Assembly: GCA_003134685.1 (NCBI GenBank)
Contig: PLCA01000003.1
Location: 631,537-695,536 of the forward strand
Direction of reading: 5' to 3'
DNA length: 64,000 nt
Origin: Gemmatimonadota bacterium
GTDB lineage: Bacteria; Gemmatimonadota; Gemmatimonadetes; Gemmatimonadales; Gemmatimonadaceae
Shown: positions 8,883 through 18,979 of the stretch, piece by piece
How positions within the stretch are numbered: the first letter of the stretch is position 1
Layout: each line of letters begins with the position of its first letter
Notes under the pieces: generated by a model
What the model was told of the DNA's origin: nothing
What the model saw: the letters and a program-made list of their open reading frames with translations, nothing else
The model's database searches: none
Program-made: the position numbers and the translations under genes

Positions 8883-9470
8883 ATGATGCCGACACAACAA
8901 CGGAGTTACATGCGTTTCACGCGTTCCGAGTCGACCGTCATTCGATCGGTTTCCGCGCTCGAGCTCGTGGCCCTGCTTCCGGAGCTCACTGAGCTTTTCA
9001 GGGAAACGGTGAACAGCGGCTCACCACTCGGATTTCTTGCGCCGATCACGCATGCGGCAGCGCGGGACTACTGGATCTCGCTGATTCGTGAGCTGGAGGC
9101 CGGGTCGCGGATACTGTTGGTGGCGTCCGGCGACAATATCGTGGTCGGCTCCGGCCAGCTCGAGCTTTCTCAACGGCCCAACTCACCGCATCGGGCGGAG
9201 CTGCAGAAGTTGTTCGTGGACAGGGCGTCGAGGGGCCAGGGCATCGGCAGATCGCTCGTGCGCGCGCTTCACGATGCCGCCCGGGAAAATGGCCGGACCC
9301 TGATCCGCCTCAGCACGCGGCACGGAGAGCCCGCCGAAGCGTTCTACAAATCTCTCGGGTACAAAGAGGTGGGAGTGATTCCGGGGTGGACGATCGATCG
9401 GACGGGTGAGCGGTACGATCACGTGGAGCTATATCAGGAGCTTGCGCGCGACACCGGCGATCAGGGATAA
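8883..9470 (+). CDS. GNAT-family N-acetyltransferase
   Basis: A 195-residue acetyltransferase. The acetyl-CoA binding motif A is ELQKLFVDRASRGQGIGRSL (Q/RxxGxG/A) and motif B is 'AEAFYKSLGYKEVG'. The N-terminal sensor part gives no substrate clue. A second ATG at 8910 (MRFTRSE) is an alternative start. It is monocistronic between divergent and convergent neighbours. Confidence 0.85.
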   Translation: MMPTQQRSYMRFTRSESTVIRSVSALELVALLPELTELFRETVNSGSPLGFLAPITHAAARDYWISLIRELEAGSRILLVASGDNIVVGSGQLELSQRPNSPHRAELQKLFVDRASRGQGIGRSLVRALHDAARENGRTLIRLSTRHGEPAEAFYKSLGYKEVGVIPGWTIDRTGERYDHVELYQELARDTGDQG

Positions 9471-9554
9471 GAATGGGCTACGCTATTGCGCGCGCCAATT
9501 CTTTCCGTGTCGCTCCGGAAGCAAAGCTGGCTCGAACCAGTCGAAAACCAGTCT

Positions 9555-10804
9555 TCAATTCAACTCGCGCACAACGCCCGCCCCGTCACCCGACCGTTGC
9601 GGCCCCCGAATCATCAGTGCATGGATGTCCCCCTCGTCGAGCAGCTTCTTGCGATCCGCCAGATCCTTGAACCGCGCGAACAGCAGGGTCAGCTCGTCGT
9701 CAGTCAGCTCGTAGCCGAGGGCCTCCGTTTTCGCCCGCAGCGCATGACGTCCGGAGTGCTTGCCGAGCACGAGGCCGACGCCATCCCATCCCACCGTCTC
9801 GGCGCTCATGATCTCGTAGGTGAGACGGTTCTTGAGCACGCCGTCCTGGTGGATGCCGGCCTCATGGGCAAACGCGTTGGCGCCGACGATCGCCTTGTTT
9901 GGTGGAACATCGATGCCTGTGCACGCCGAAACGAGACGCGAGCTGCGCGCGAGCTCGCGCGTTTCGATATTCGTGTGAAGCTCGAAGAATGAGCGGCGCG
10001 TGTGCAACGCCATCACGAACTCCTCCAGTGCAGCGTTTCCGGCGCGCTCACCGATGCCGTTGATGGTGCACTCCACCTGACGCGCTCCGGCACGCGCCGC
10101 GGCGAGCGAATTGGCCACCGCCAGGCCGAGATCGTCGTGGCAGTGGGCTGACACCGTCGCGCGCTCAATGCCCGGGACGTTCGCGCGAACCCCTGCTACC
10201 AGGGCGCCGTATTCGTCTGGAGTGGAGTAGCCCACCGTGTCCGGCACGTTGAGCGTCGTCGCTCCGCAGTCGAGGGCGGCGCCGAGAACCTCGTACAGGA
10301 ACGGAGGGTCGGTGCGCGCCGAATCCTCCGCGGAGAACTCGACCTGGGCGCCGAGCGAGCAGGCATGAGAGACCGCCGTCGCCACCGCCGCGACAACCTG
10401 CGCTCGCGTCATCCCCAACTTGTGTTTCATGTGAAGGTCGGATGTGGCGAGGAAGATATGTATCCGGGCGTTGGCCGCCGGCTCCACTGCCGTCCAGCAG
10501 AGATCGATGTCGCGCTCATTGGCGCGCGCCAGTCCACAGATGTCGGGACCGTAGACTCCACCGACTTCGCGAGCAATCTGGTTCACGGCGGTCCAGTCGC
10601 CTTCCGATGCCGCCGGAAATCCCGCCTCGATCACATCGACCCTGAGGCGCGCGAGCTGATGTGCAACCGACAGCTTCTCCTCGAGCGTCATCGTGCATCC
10701 GGGAGCTTGCTCACCGTCGCGGAGGGTGGTGTCGAAAATCCGGACGCGACCGTCGTCGCGCGATTGACCGGCGTCCCCTCCTTCGGTCCCTGCCGGCACC
10801 GGCG

Positions 10805-10808
<4 letters not shown>
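9555..10808 (-). CDS. leuA: 2-isopropylmalate synthase lacking the leucine regulatory domain
   Basis: Condenses acetyl-CoA with 2-oxoisovalerate, the first committed step of leucine synthesis. The HMGL-like TIM barrel is intact: '[16 protein letters not shown]' (about residues 24-39), '[15 protein letters not shown]' with metal-binding His residues, '[14 protein letters not shown]', and the linker motif '[10 protein letters not shown]'. The protein stops at residue 417 shortly after 'DEGDIHALM', whereas typical LeuA continues for another ~100 residues with the leucine-binding dimer domain. The gap to the next gene is only 84 bp, so no detached domain follows. It overlaps ilvC by 4 bp and is last in the ilv operon. 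Related condensing enzymes such as citramalate synthase are possible but less likely here. Confidence 0.85.
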
Positions 10809-11827
<1,019 letters not shown>

Positions 11828-11834
11828 GATTTCC

Positions 11835-12377
11835 TCAGGAGATTCCGTCGGCCTGCGACCACCAGACGCGGGTGGCGTCCTCCGATACCGCGTTCACGCG
11901 TGGGGTCGGACCTCCAAGCGCCATCGCCAGGCTTCCCGATCTCATCGTCTCACACGCGCCGATCGCCATCACCCGCGCGATCATCTCGCCGAGTCGATCT
12001 GGTGTGTCCGTCATCTCGACGACGACGGTCTGCGGAGAGCTTCCGACGATTCTCGCGCCGAAGACATCCGCCACCGTTTTGATCTCGTCGCGTCTAGGCT
12101 CGGGCGCGTGAATCTTCACCAACGCCGTTTCACGCACTACATACTCTGCATTCGTCACGTCTGTCACCTCCAGTACCTCGATTAAGCGGTTGAGTTGTTT
12201 GATCGTCTGCTCGACGGATTCAGTGTCGACGAGCACCGTCGCGCGCTTTACACCCGGTGTCTCGCTATCGCCGACAGCGATGCTGTGGAGACCAAGTCCG
12301 CGTCCGCGCAGCAGGCCGAGCACGCGGTTGAGCGCGCCGGGTCGATCTTCGACGAGCGCGATCAGCGTGTGCCTCAT
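11835..12377 (-). CDS. ilvN: Acetolactate synthase small (regulatory) subunit
   Basis: A 180-residue regulatory subunit. The N-terminal ACT domain ([20 protein letters not shown]) is followed by the family's C-terminal domain. It binds valine to give feedback control of IlvB. The frame is open far upstream, but that stretch is antisense of ilvB; the ATG at 12377 starts directly on the ACT domain and overlaps the ilvB stop by 4 bp (ATGA), which supports translational coupling. Confidence 0.95.
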   Translation of the reverse strand: MRHTLIALVEDRPGALNRVLGLLRGRGLGLHSIAVGDSETPGVKRATVLVDTESVEQTIKQLNRLIEVLEVTDVTNAEYVVRETALVKIHAPEPRRDEIKTVADVFGARIVGSSPQTVVVEMTDTPDRLGEMIARVMAIGACETMRSGSLAMALGGPTPRVNAVSEDATRVWWSQADGIS

Positions 12378-14083
12378 GCGGGCGCTTCGCGTGTAATCAT
12401 CTCGCCGATGCTCAGCCCGGGCGGCACGAGCGGGAATACATTCGCCTCCCGCTCCACTCTGAAGTCGAGCACCACCGATCCGTCGTGGTCCCAGGCAGCG
12501 CGTATGGCCTCCTCCGCATCCTCGATGCGGTCGACCGTGAACCCACGCAGCCCATACGCCTCGGCCAGTCCCGCGAAGCTCGGACCCGTCAGAGGAGTGC
12601 CGCTGTAGCGTCGTCCTTCGAAGAGCTGCTGCCACTGCCTGACCATGCCCAGGTAGCCGTTGTTCACGATCGCCACCTTCACGTTCTTGATTCCCTCCTG
12701 GCCGATCGTCGCCAGCTCCTGATTCGTCATCTGGAATCCGCCGTCGCCGACAATTGCCCAAATGGTCTCGTCGGGATGCGCGATCGCCGCTCCCATCGCG
12801 GCGGGCACGGCAAAACCCATGGTCCCCGCGCCGCCGCTTGTGATGTGCGTGCGCGGACGCCGCCATTCGATGAGCTGCGCGGCCCACATCTGGTGCTGAC
12901 CGACATCGGTGATGACGCGGTATCCGCCACGCTTGTTCAGCGCCGCATTCAGCGCCGCGTACACGTCGTGAGGCATCAGCTCCGTCGTGTCGGGGCGACG
13001 CAGGTACGGCTGGCGGTGCTGGTGAGTGGCCTGCGTCTCCCTGATGTTGCGGAGCCAGATGGCGGCGTCGCGTGGCGGGATCAGCTCGATCAGCGCGCGC
13101 AGAGCAGCGCGCGCATCGCCGATGATCGCTACGGCGACCTTTACGTTCTTGCCGATCTCCGACGGATCGATGTCGATGTGGATGACGCTTGCGCGCGGAG
13201 CAAACGTGCTTGCCTTGCCCGTGACGCGGTCGTCGAAGCGCGCGCCGATGCAGAGGAGGACATCGCAATCCTGGATCGCGCGGTTCACGTGAACCCAGCC
13301 GTGCATCCCGGGCATCCCGATACTGAGCGGATGATCCTCGGGAAAGGCGCCGATGCCGTGCAGCGTCGTCACGACAGGGATGCCCGTGCGTTCAGCGAGC
13401 GTGCGCAGCTCGGCAACCGCGTCGGAAATGATGACGCCCTGCCCCGCCAGAATGAGCGGCTTGCTCGCGCCCGCCAGAATGCGCGCCGCTTCACGGATCG
13501 CACGCGGGTCGAGACCGACTGGAGCGCTGAATCCCGGGACGTTGAGCGTCACGTTCCAATCCGGCACCAGGCGCGCCTGTTGCGCGTCCTTCGTGACGTC
13601 GATCAGCACCGGCCCGGGTCGGCCCGTCCGCGCGATGTGAAACGCCTCGCGAAACACACTCGGCAGATCTTCCGCGCGACTCACCCGATAGTTGTGCTTG
13701 GTGATGGGCAGCGTGATGCCGGTGATGTCGGTCTCCTGAAAAGCATCTTTCCCCAGCACAGCGCTCGACACCTGACCGGTGATCGCGACGAGAGGAGTGC
13801 TGTCCATCCACGCATTGGCGATCGGAGTCACCAGGTTCGTGGCACCGGGTCCGCTCGTGGCGACACAGACGCCGGGTTTCCCGGTGGAGCGCGCGTAACC
13901 CTCGGCCGCGTGGCCCGCGCCCTGTTCGTGGCGGCAGAGGACGTGACGAAGCCGATCGCGATACTCCCACATCGCGTGATAGAAGGGCATGATCGCCCCG
14001 CCGGGGATGCCGAACATGACCTCGACATCCTCGCGCATGAGTGCTTCGCACATCACCTGTGCTCCGGTGCGCTCGTCTGTCAT
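12374..14083 (-). CDS. ilvB: Acetolactate synthase large (catalytic) subunit
   Basis: ThDP- and FAD-dependent enzyme joining pyruvate to pyruvate or 2-oxobutyrate. The ATG at 14083 gives 569 residues beginning [11 protein letters not shown]; upstream in-frame sequence belongs to ilvD. Visible motifs are '[15 protein letters not shown]', the catalytic Glu in '[16 protein letters not shown]', and the ThDP motif '[19 protein letters not shown]' with the following Asn pair. It overlaps ilvD and ilvN by 4 bp each, so stoichiometric expression is likely. Confidence 0.95.
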   Translation of the reverse strand: MTDERTGAQVMCEALMREDVEVMFGIPGGAIMPFYHAMWEYRDRLRHVLCRHEQGAGHAAEGYARSTGKPGVCVATSGPGATNLVTPIANAWMDSTPLVAITGQVSSAVLGKDAFQETDITGITLPITKHNYRVSRAEDLPSVFREAFHIARTGRPGPVLIDVTKDAQQARLVPDWNVTLNVPGFSAPVGLDPRAIREAARILAGASKPLILAGQGVIISDAVAELRTLAERTGIPVVTTLHGIGAFPEDHPLSIGMPGMHGWVHVNRAIQDCDVLLCIGARFDDRVTGKASTFAPRASVIHIDIDPSEIGKNVKVAVAIIGDARAALRALIELIPPRDAAIWLRNIRETQATHQHRQPYLRRPDTTELMPHDVYAALNAALNKRGGYRVITDVGQHQMWAAQLIEWRRPRTHITSGGAGTMGFAVPAAMGAAIAHPDETIWAIVGDGGFQMTNQELATIGQEGIKNVKVAIVNNGYLGMVRQWQQLFEGRRYSGTPLTGPSFAGLAEAYGLRGFTVDRIEDAEEAIRAAWDHDGSVVLDFRVEREANVFPLVPPGLSIGEMITREAPA

Positions 14084-15876
14084 GTGCTCACACCCGCGTT
14101 GGGCCTGTAGGTTTCGCGCGGCGAGTGGGTGATTGCCTCGACCGCGCCGGACCATGACTCGCTCATCACCTCGACATCCTTGCCCGCCTGTGGCCACTCG
14201 AGCACCGCGCCACGCCCCGCGTTCGTCACCATCGCCGCGTAACGGGACAGCCATCCCCGCGTGTAGCGAGGCTCGGGAGCGGTCCATTGCCGGCGGCGCG
14301 CGCGCAACTCCGCCACGGTGAGGTCGACATCCAGCCGGCGCTCCGGCAGATCGATAGAGACTATGTCACCATCACGTATAAGTCCGATGGGACCGGCCTC
14401 GGCGGACTCGGGCGAGACGTGACCGATGCACAGCCCGCGAGTGCCGCCCGAGAATCTTCCGTCGGTGATCAGCGCCACCTCGGAGCCGATTGGCATCCCC
14501 TTGAGCATGCTCGTGAGCGACAGCATCTCGCGCATCCCGGGGCCGCCACGCGGACCTTCGCCGCGGACCACCACGACCTCGCCGGAACGGATGGTGTTGA
14601 GGCGCACCGCCGCGATCGCCGACTCTTCATCCTCGAAGACGCGCGCCGGACCGCGAAAGGTGAGCTCGTGGTGTTCGACGGCGCCGATTTTGATCACGGC
14701 GCCGCCGGGAGCGAGATTGCCGAACAGAACGCAGAGCGAGCCGCGAGCGGAATGCGGCTCAGTGATGGGCCGGATGCACTGCTGATCGAGATTCTGGACG
14801 CCCTCGATATTTTTCGCGACTGTCTTGCCAGTGACGGTGAGCGCGTCGAGAAAAAGCGTTCCGGGCTTCTGCGCCAGTTCTTTAAGCAGTGCGGGGACGC
14901 CACCAGCGGCGTCGACATCCTGAATGTGCCACTGCCGATTCCCGTCCCACGCCGGCGACACCTTCGCGAGATGTGGCACGCGCTCGGCGACATCATTGAA
15001 CCGCGCCAATGGATATTCGATCCCCGCTTCGTGCGCGACGGCGATGACGTGGAGCAGAGTGTTAGTCGACCCGCCCATCGCGACGTCGAGTGCCACCGCG
15101 TTATCGATTGCGTCGGCGGTGACGATGTCACGGAAGCGGATGCCGAGACGGAGGAGCTCCAGTAACTGGCGCGCGGCGGCGCGGGCGAGCTCGTGCCGCC
15201 TGGGGGAAACCGCGAGGATTGTCCCGTTGCCGGGCAGCGCAATGCCGAGCGCTTCGCAGAGGCAGTTCATCGAGTTAGCGGTGAACATGCCGCTACAGCT
15301 TCCGCAGGTCGGACAGCCCGCGATCTCCAGCTCCTCGAGACGTGCGTCGTCGATCGCGCCCGACGCGCGCGCGCCGACGGCCTCGAATACGGAGATCAGA
15401 TCGACCTTCTGGCCACCGCGGTCCACGCCGGCGGCCATCGGTCCGCCGGAGATGAAGATGGTGGGGATGTTCGCGCGCGCGGCGCCCATCAACATCCCCG
15501 GCACAATCTTGTCGCAGTTGGGGATGCAGATCATCGCGTCGAAGCAGTGCGCCTGCACCATCGTCTCGACCGAATCGGCGATCAGCTCGCGCGAGGGCAG
15601 CGAGTACCGCATTCCCTCGTGCCCCATCGCGATGCCATCGTCTACTCCGATGGTGTTGAACTCGAATGGAATTCCGCCCGCGGCGCGCACGGCCTCCTTC
15701 ACCACGCGGCCGAACTCCTGGAGGTGCACGTGCCCGGGGATGATATCGACGTAGGAGTTGCACACCGCGACGAACGGCTTGTCGAAATCAGCGCGGTCGC
15801 GAATCTGACCCGTGGCACGCAGCAGACTGCGGTGCGGCGCGCGCTCGAATCCCTTCTTGATGGTGTCTGAGCGCAT
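14080..15876 (-). CDS. ilvD: Dihydroxy-acid dehydratase
   Basis: Fe-S enzyme that dehydrates dihydroxyisovalerate and dihydroxymethylvalerate. Cluster cysteines lie in '[15 protein letters not shown]' and '[18 protein letters not shown]', with '[10 protein letters not shown]' and '[19 protein letters not shown]' further on. The length of 598 residues is slightly above the usual ~560 because of a C-terminal tail after '[11 protein letters not shown]'. It is the first structural gene of the ilv operon, starting 40 bp after the attenuator terminator. Confidence 0.95.
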   Translation of the reverse strand: MRSDTIKKGFERAPHRSLLRATGQIRDRADFDKPFVAVCNSYVDIIPGHVHLQEFGRVVKEAVRAAGGIPFEFNTIGVDDGIAMGHEGMRYSLPSRELIADSVETMVQAHCFDAMICIPNCDKIVPGMLMGAARANIPTIFISGGPMAAGVDRGGQKVDLISVFEAVGARASGAIDDARLEELEIAGCPTCGSCSGMFTANSMNCLCEALGIALPGNGTILAVSPRRHELARAAARQLLELLRLGIRFRDIVTADAIDNAVALDVAMGGSTNTLLHVIAVAHEAGIEYPLARFNDVAERVPHLAKVSPAWDGNRQWHIQDVDAAGGVPALLKELAQKPGTLFLDALTVTGKTVAKNIEGVQNLDQQCIRPITEPHSARGSLCVLFGNLAPGGAVIKIGAVEHHELTFRGPARVFEDEESAIAAVRLNTIRSGEVVVVRGEGPRGGPGMREMLSLTSMLKGMPIGSEVALITDGRFSGGTRGLCIGHVSPESAEAGPIGLIRDGDIVSIDLPERRLDVDLTVAELRARRRQWTAPEPRYTRGWLSRYAAMVTNAGRGAVLEWPQAGKDVEVMSESWSGAVEAITHSPRETYRPNAGVST

Positions 15877-15915
15877 TACGGTTTTCCCATAGTCGGCGGT
15901 TGCATGAGAGACATG

Positions 15916-15961
15916 AAAAAGCGAAGGGCCTCTTCCCGTGAATTGGGGAGAGGCCCTTCGC
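15916..15961 (-). terminator. ilv operon attenuator terminator
   Basis: On the minus strand a 12-bp perfect stem (GCGAAGGGCCTC with GAGGCCCTTCGC, extended inward by CCC/GGG pairs) is followed directly by TTTTTC. It lies between the leader peptide and ilvD, so it would stop transcription before the operon. Its two arms share sequence with the preceding hairpin at 15972-15997, which allows alternative pairing. Confidence 0.85.
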
Positions 15962-15971
15962 TACCACCGAG

Positions 15972-15997
15972 CGCCTCTCCCGTTGCGGGAAGAGGCG
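15972..15997 (-). promoter_or_regulatory. Alternative hairpin of the ilv attenuator
   Basis: On the minus strand CGCCTCTTCCCG and CGGGAGAGGCG form a stem (one bulged base) around a 3-nt loop, right after the leader peptide stop. The first arm is perfectly complementary over 11 nt to the 3' arm of the terminator, and the second arm over 9 nt to its 5' arm. The segment GGGAAGAG at 16030-16037 inside the peptide gene can also pair with the first arm. These mutually exclusive pairings are what an attenuator needs; which state is the antiterminator is not settled. Confidence 0.75.
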
Positions 15998-16007
15998 TTT
16001 GTCTGCG

Positions 16008-16109
16008 TTACATCGCTGCTAGACCAGTTCTCTTCCCAAAGCCGATAAGCCCTACCCCAATAAGGAGGAGGGACAGAATAAGGCTGAGAAGGAGCTGGCT
16101 GCGGATCAT
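16008..16109 (-). CDS. ilvL: ilv leader peptide
   Basis: A 33-codon reading frame from ATG to TAA between the ilv promoter and attenuator. Residues 6-22 read LLLSLILSLLLIGVGLI; in total 10 Leu, 4 Ile and 1 Val, nearly half of the peptide. The arrangement (regulated amino acids, stop codon, competing hairpins, terminator, first structural gene) is that of the enterobacterial ilvL leader, though the sequence is not obviously related. No strong ribosome binding site is seen. The frame is open upstream to the predicted transcription start but without a start codon. Confidence 0.85.
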   Translation of the reverse strand: MIRSQLLLSLILSLLLIGVGLIGFGKRTGLAAM

Positions 16110-16155
16110 GATCTTGGTAATGGCGTTTGTGCGAATGTGAAATCGATCTCGGGGC

Positions 16156-16185
16156 AGCATAACTCAGGTTCGACAAGTCTGTCAA
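16156..16185 (-). promoter_or_regulatory. Sigma70-type promoter of the ilv operon
   Basis: On the minus strand TTGACA (16185-16180) is separated by 18 bp from TATGCT (16161-16156). Transcription would start near 16149, about 40 nt before the leader peptide ATG. It is the only good match upstream of the leader. Confidence 0.7.
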
Positions 16186-16468
16186 GTGCGGGGTTCGGGT
16201 CCTCCACCCACCGATCGAAGTGTTTCCTTGCGCTTTGTCTGTGCCATGAATCAACCGAGGCCTGTCCCGACGCAGTGAAGCGGGTAGCAGGCAGCGTTGA
16301 GCGGGCGGCGGGCGGCAGCGCCTTTTCAGCATCAGGAACAGAACCGGGGTGTTTGCAGACTGACCGAAGAAGAGTGCACATTTTGCACTATCCTTGGCAG
16401 TTTGACCCATGAACCCAAACGATTTTTGCGGATTGTCTCGCCTTTTGTGCATTTTTTGCAATATTCTC
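16186..16468. other. Intergenic stretch without recognised content
   Basis: Between the divergent promoters of the ilv operon and the PII-amt unit. Open frames here have no ribosome binding sites and no recognisable domains. The end near 16437-16470 is T-rich on the plus strand, just before the -35 of the next promoter. Confidence 0.5.
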
Positions 16469-16497
16469 TTGACAGCCGGACAGGCTTCGAATATCCT
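16469..16497 (+). promoter_or_regulatory. Sigma70-type promoter upstream of the PII-amt leader
   Basis: TTGACA at 16469-16474, a 17-bp spacer and TATCCT at 16492-16497 make a near-consensus promoter. Transcription would start near 16504, about 330 nt before the PII gene, leaving a long leader that contains a terminator. Confidence 0.7.
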
Positions 16498-16557
16498 TTC
16501 CCGCGTTCGGGTTGTTCATTGTTCTTCGCAACCATTTGCTCGGTCACCACCCAAGTC

Positions 16558-16650
16558 ATGCTCTCCGTTCCCCGCGTCTCTCTTTCTAATCCGGGAAATA
16601 ATCGCCCGCTCCCACAGATCCTGTGGGACGCGATCGAACGTTTCGGGTAG
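16558..16650 (+). CDS. Possible 30-residue leader peptide of the PII-amt unit
   Basis: ATG to TAG frame between the promoter and the terminator. The product contains 'SLSNPGNNRPLPQILWD' and is not dominated by one amino acid. Its last codons (16631-16640, CGATCGAACG) can pair with the 5' side and loop of the terminator at 16694-16704, the same layout as in the aromatic leaders of this window. There is no clear ribosome binding site, so this is tentative. Confidence 0.3.
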   Translation: MLSVPRVSLSNPGNNRPLPQILWDAIERFG

Positions 16651-16687
16651 AGCCGCCACAAGCTAGAACCAGAGCTCATTTCCATTC

Positions 16688-16729
16688 CCCTCGCGTTTCG
16701 ATCGATGAACGCGGGGGTTTTTGTTTTTA
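16688..16729 (+). terminator. Rho-independent terminator in the PII-amt leader
   Basis: A 10-bp stem (CCCTCGCGTT with AACGCGGGGG, one U-G pair) around a 10-nt loop is followed by TTTTTGTTTTT. It lies downstream of the promoter and 45-100 nt upstream of the coding genes, so it can act as an attenuator rather than ending an upstream gene (none is present on this strand). Confidence 0.75.
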
Positions 16730-16773
16730 GGGATCGCGGGACCAACTCTCACCTGTCACGCTGGAGGAGAACT

Positions 16774-16836
16774 GTGAAGGTGTTCATGAAAAGCGCAGCG
16801 CTCGCAGTCATCTACCCGGTCGAGAACAACCGATGA
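16774..16836 (+). CDS. 20-residue upstream ORF coupled to the PII gene
   Basis: GTG start preceded by GGAGGAG with 4-nt spacing, the best ribosome binding site in this leader. The frame encodes VKVFMKSAALAVIYPVENNR and its TGA overlaps the ATG of the PII gene (ATGA). The PII gene has no independent Shine-Dalgarno sequence at its own start, so its translation probably depends on ribosomes finishing this small frame. No homology is recognised. Confidence 0.55.
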   Translation: MKVFMKSAALAVIYPVENNR

Positions 16837-17228
16837 AACTCATCAGCTGCGTTATCCGGCCCGACCGCCTCCCCGCCGTCAAGGAAGCGCTGTTCCGCGC
16901 CGGCGTCACGGGCATCACCATCACGCGCGCGAGCGGTCACGGTGGGGAGAAGGACACTGTGACGGTGAGGCGAGGCACGAAGCTTCTCCTGCAGTTTCAC
17001 GAAAAGGTCAAGATCGAGATGGCCTGCTCGGAGCCGTTCGTCGAGGCGACCATCAATGCGATCATCGGGTCCGCCCGCACTGGCATGGTGGGCGACGGGA
17101 AGATCTTCGTCCAGCCGCTCGATCGCGTCGTTCGCATTCGGACCGGAGAGCGAGACAACGCCGCGCTGACGCCTGTGACCGTCGACGAAGTCCAGAAGCA
17201 CTCGTTGGAGCTTGCAGTAAAAAACTAA
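16833..17228 (+). CDS. PII-family signal protein with divergent T-loop
   Basis: A 131-residue PII protein aligning with E. coli GlnB without gaps for about 110 residues. The C-terminal ATP-binding parts are conserved: 'ARTGMVGDGKIFV' and 'VVRIRTGERD'. The T-loop is unusual: position 51, the uridylylated Tyr in GlnB, is Leu; position 46 is Arg instead of Tyr; and position 39, the Gln that contacts 2-oxoglutarate, is Glu. The residues beyond 112 form an extra tail. It is encoded just before amt, the classic GlnK-AmtB pairing, so it probably gates the ammonium channel, but control by uridylylation is unlikely. Confidence 0.85.
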   Translation: MKLISCVIRPDRLPAVKEALFRAGVTGITITRASGHGGEKDTVTVRRGTKLLLQFHEKVKIEMACSEPFVEATINAIIGSARTGMVGDGKIFVQPLDRVVRIRTGERDNAALTPVTVDEVQKHSLELAVKN

Positions 17229-17304
17229 GCAGCTGTCGAAAGCCCTAATCACGAACTCACCCCGAGTTCTGAGTCGATCCCTTTTGCGTGGAGGAGAAGC
17301 CGTT

Positions 17305-18831
17305 ATGACCAAGTTGCAAACTGTCGGCGCACGGTTGCGAACGAACTGGCAGGACCCCCTGATTCGGCGCCACGTCGTGCTGCTCTTCCTCGGAAAGGCC
17401 ATCGGGCTCGGCATCGTGTTGACGCTCATCACGCGGTGGTTCCTGCCCGCAATGCTCGGAGCCCAGGCGGCGCCGGCGGCTCCCGCTCTCGATCCTATGG
17501 CGGTGGTAAACGCGATCAACACCGTGTGGACGCTGGTGGCCGCGTTCCTCGTGTTCTGCATGCAGGTCGGCTTCGTATTGCTCGAGGCCGGGTTCGCGCG
17601 CTCGCGCGAGTCGGTCAACATCCTCGTCGAGGGCATCGCCGACACTTGCATTTGTGGTGTCACGTTCTGGCTCTGGGGCTTCGCCTTCATGTTCGAGCCA
17701 GGAAACGGGTTTATCGGCCTGCACGGCTTTGCCCTTCAGGGTCTGGCGCCGACGTATGGCACCACCGGTGTCGCGCTGCTCGCGTTCTGGGTTTTCCAGT
17801 TCGCCTTCGCCGACACCTGCTCCACCATCACCTCCGGCGCGATGATCGGCCGTTGCGGCTTCGTCGGCGATCTGCTCTACAGCATTGGTGTGACCGGATT
17901 CATTTACCCGATCATTGGTCACTGGGCTTGGGGTCCGGACGGATGGCTCGCGACAATGGGGCCCATCCCGTTCCATGATTTCGCCGGGTCCACGGTCGTT
18001 CACACGATTGGTGGGGTGATCTCACTGGCTGGGGCAATCGCGCTCGGTCCGCGCCTGGGCCGAGTGTTCAAGCGGGACGGTGGCGGTCCGATGCCGGCGC
18101 ACGATCTCATCATCGGAGCGGCGGGTGGCTTGATCCTGTGGTTCGGCTGGTACGGCTTCAACCCCGGTAGCACGCTCTCCGCCCTCGACACCGGAGGCAT
18201 TGGGCGAGTGTCCTTCAACACGACGCTCGCTGCCTGCTCGGCCGGACTGACCTCTCTGATCTATTCGTATATACGCACGAAGAAGTGGGATCTGGCGCTC
18301 ACGACCAACGGATTCCTGGCCGGCTTGGTGGCGATCACCTGTCCATGCTATTGGGTCGACCCGGTCGGCGCCTTCTTCATCGGCATCGGCGGAGGTCTCG
18401 TCGTAGTCTGGGGAATCGATGCGCTCGAATACCTCCGCATCGACGATCCGATCGGCGCAGTCCCGGTGCATATGGTGGGCGGCATCTGGGGCACGCTGTC
18501 ACTCGGACTCTTCGCGGCCGGCAAGTACGGCGCGCCAACCCCGACGGGCCAGGATGTCAGTACGGTGGTGACTGGGCTGTTCTATGGCGGCGGGCTCGGC
18601 ACCCTAAAGGCGCAATTCATCGGCAGCGCCGTTATCACAGCGGCCACGTTCGCCGCCGCGATGGCGTTGATGTACGCCGTCAAAGCGACCGGCACGCTGC
18701 GGGTATCGCCTGAGGGAGAGCTCGAGGGGCTGGACCTTCACGAACACGGTTCATCGGCCTACCCCGAGTACATGATCAGCGGCTCCGAGAGCGTGATTCT
18801 CACCATGTCGTCAAAGGACGAAGCAGCCTAG
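17305..18831 (+). CDS. amt: Ammonium transporter (Amt/Mep/Rh family)
   Basis: Polytopic inner-membrane ammonium channel of 508 residues. The ATG at 17305 follows GGAGGAG by 8 nt. A hydrophobic N-terminal segment precedes the Amt domain, which begins 'NTVWTLVAAFLVFCMQVGF'. Signatures include 'EAGFARSRESVNIL', 'FQFAFADTCSTITSGAMIGR', 'FAGSTVVHTIGGVISLAGA' with the first pore His, and 'AVPVHMVGGIWGTLSLGLF' with the second pore His. It follows the PII gene by 76 bp. Confidence 0.95.
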   Translation: MTKLQTVGARLRTNWQDPLIRRHVVLLFLGKAIGLGIVLTLITRWFLPAMLGAQAAPAAPALDPMAVVNAINTVWTLVAAFLVFCMQVGFVLLEAGFARSRESVNILVEGIADTCICGVTFWLWGFAFMFEPGNGFIGLHGFALQGLAPTYGTTGVALLAFWVFQFAFADTCSTITSGAMIGRCGFVGDLLYSIGVTGFIYPIIGHWAWGPDGWLATMGPIPFHDFAGSTVVHTIGGVISLAGAIALGPRLGRVFKRDGGGPMPAHDLIIGAAGGLILWFGWYGFNPGSTLSALDTGGIGRVSFNTTLAACSAGLTSLIYSYIRTKKWDLALTTNGFLAGLVAITCPCYWVDPVGAFFIGIGGGLVVVWGIDALEYLRIDDPIGAVPVHMVGGIWGTLSLGLFAAGKYGAPTPTGQDVSTVVTGLFYGGGLGTLKAQFIGSAVITAATFAAAMALMYAVKATGTLRVSPEGELEGLDLHEHGSSAYPEYMISGSESVILTMSSKDEAA

Positions 18832-18979
18832 GTCGGGATGTAATTGTGGGCCAGCCGCTCGTCGGGGTCTTGGAGGACGGAAGGATCTCAGCGGGCGACT
18901 GGCCGCAACTACCAGCTAAACGTTTTCGAATGCCAACGGATTTCCGCTGTACCGTGCCACCCACCCTAAGGAGGTCGAG

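Noticed and set aside
12485-14110. 541-codon open frame antisense to ilvB
   Set aside because: High-GC shadow: no domain, no ribosome site, and ilvB is beyond doubt.
15877-16109. T-box or classical riboswitch for the ilv leader
   Set aside because: No T-box sequence or specifier loop seen, whereas a Leu/Ile-rich reading frame with competing hairpins is present.
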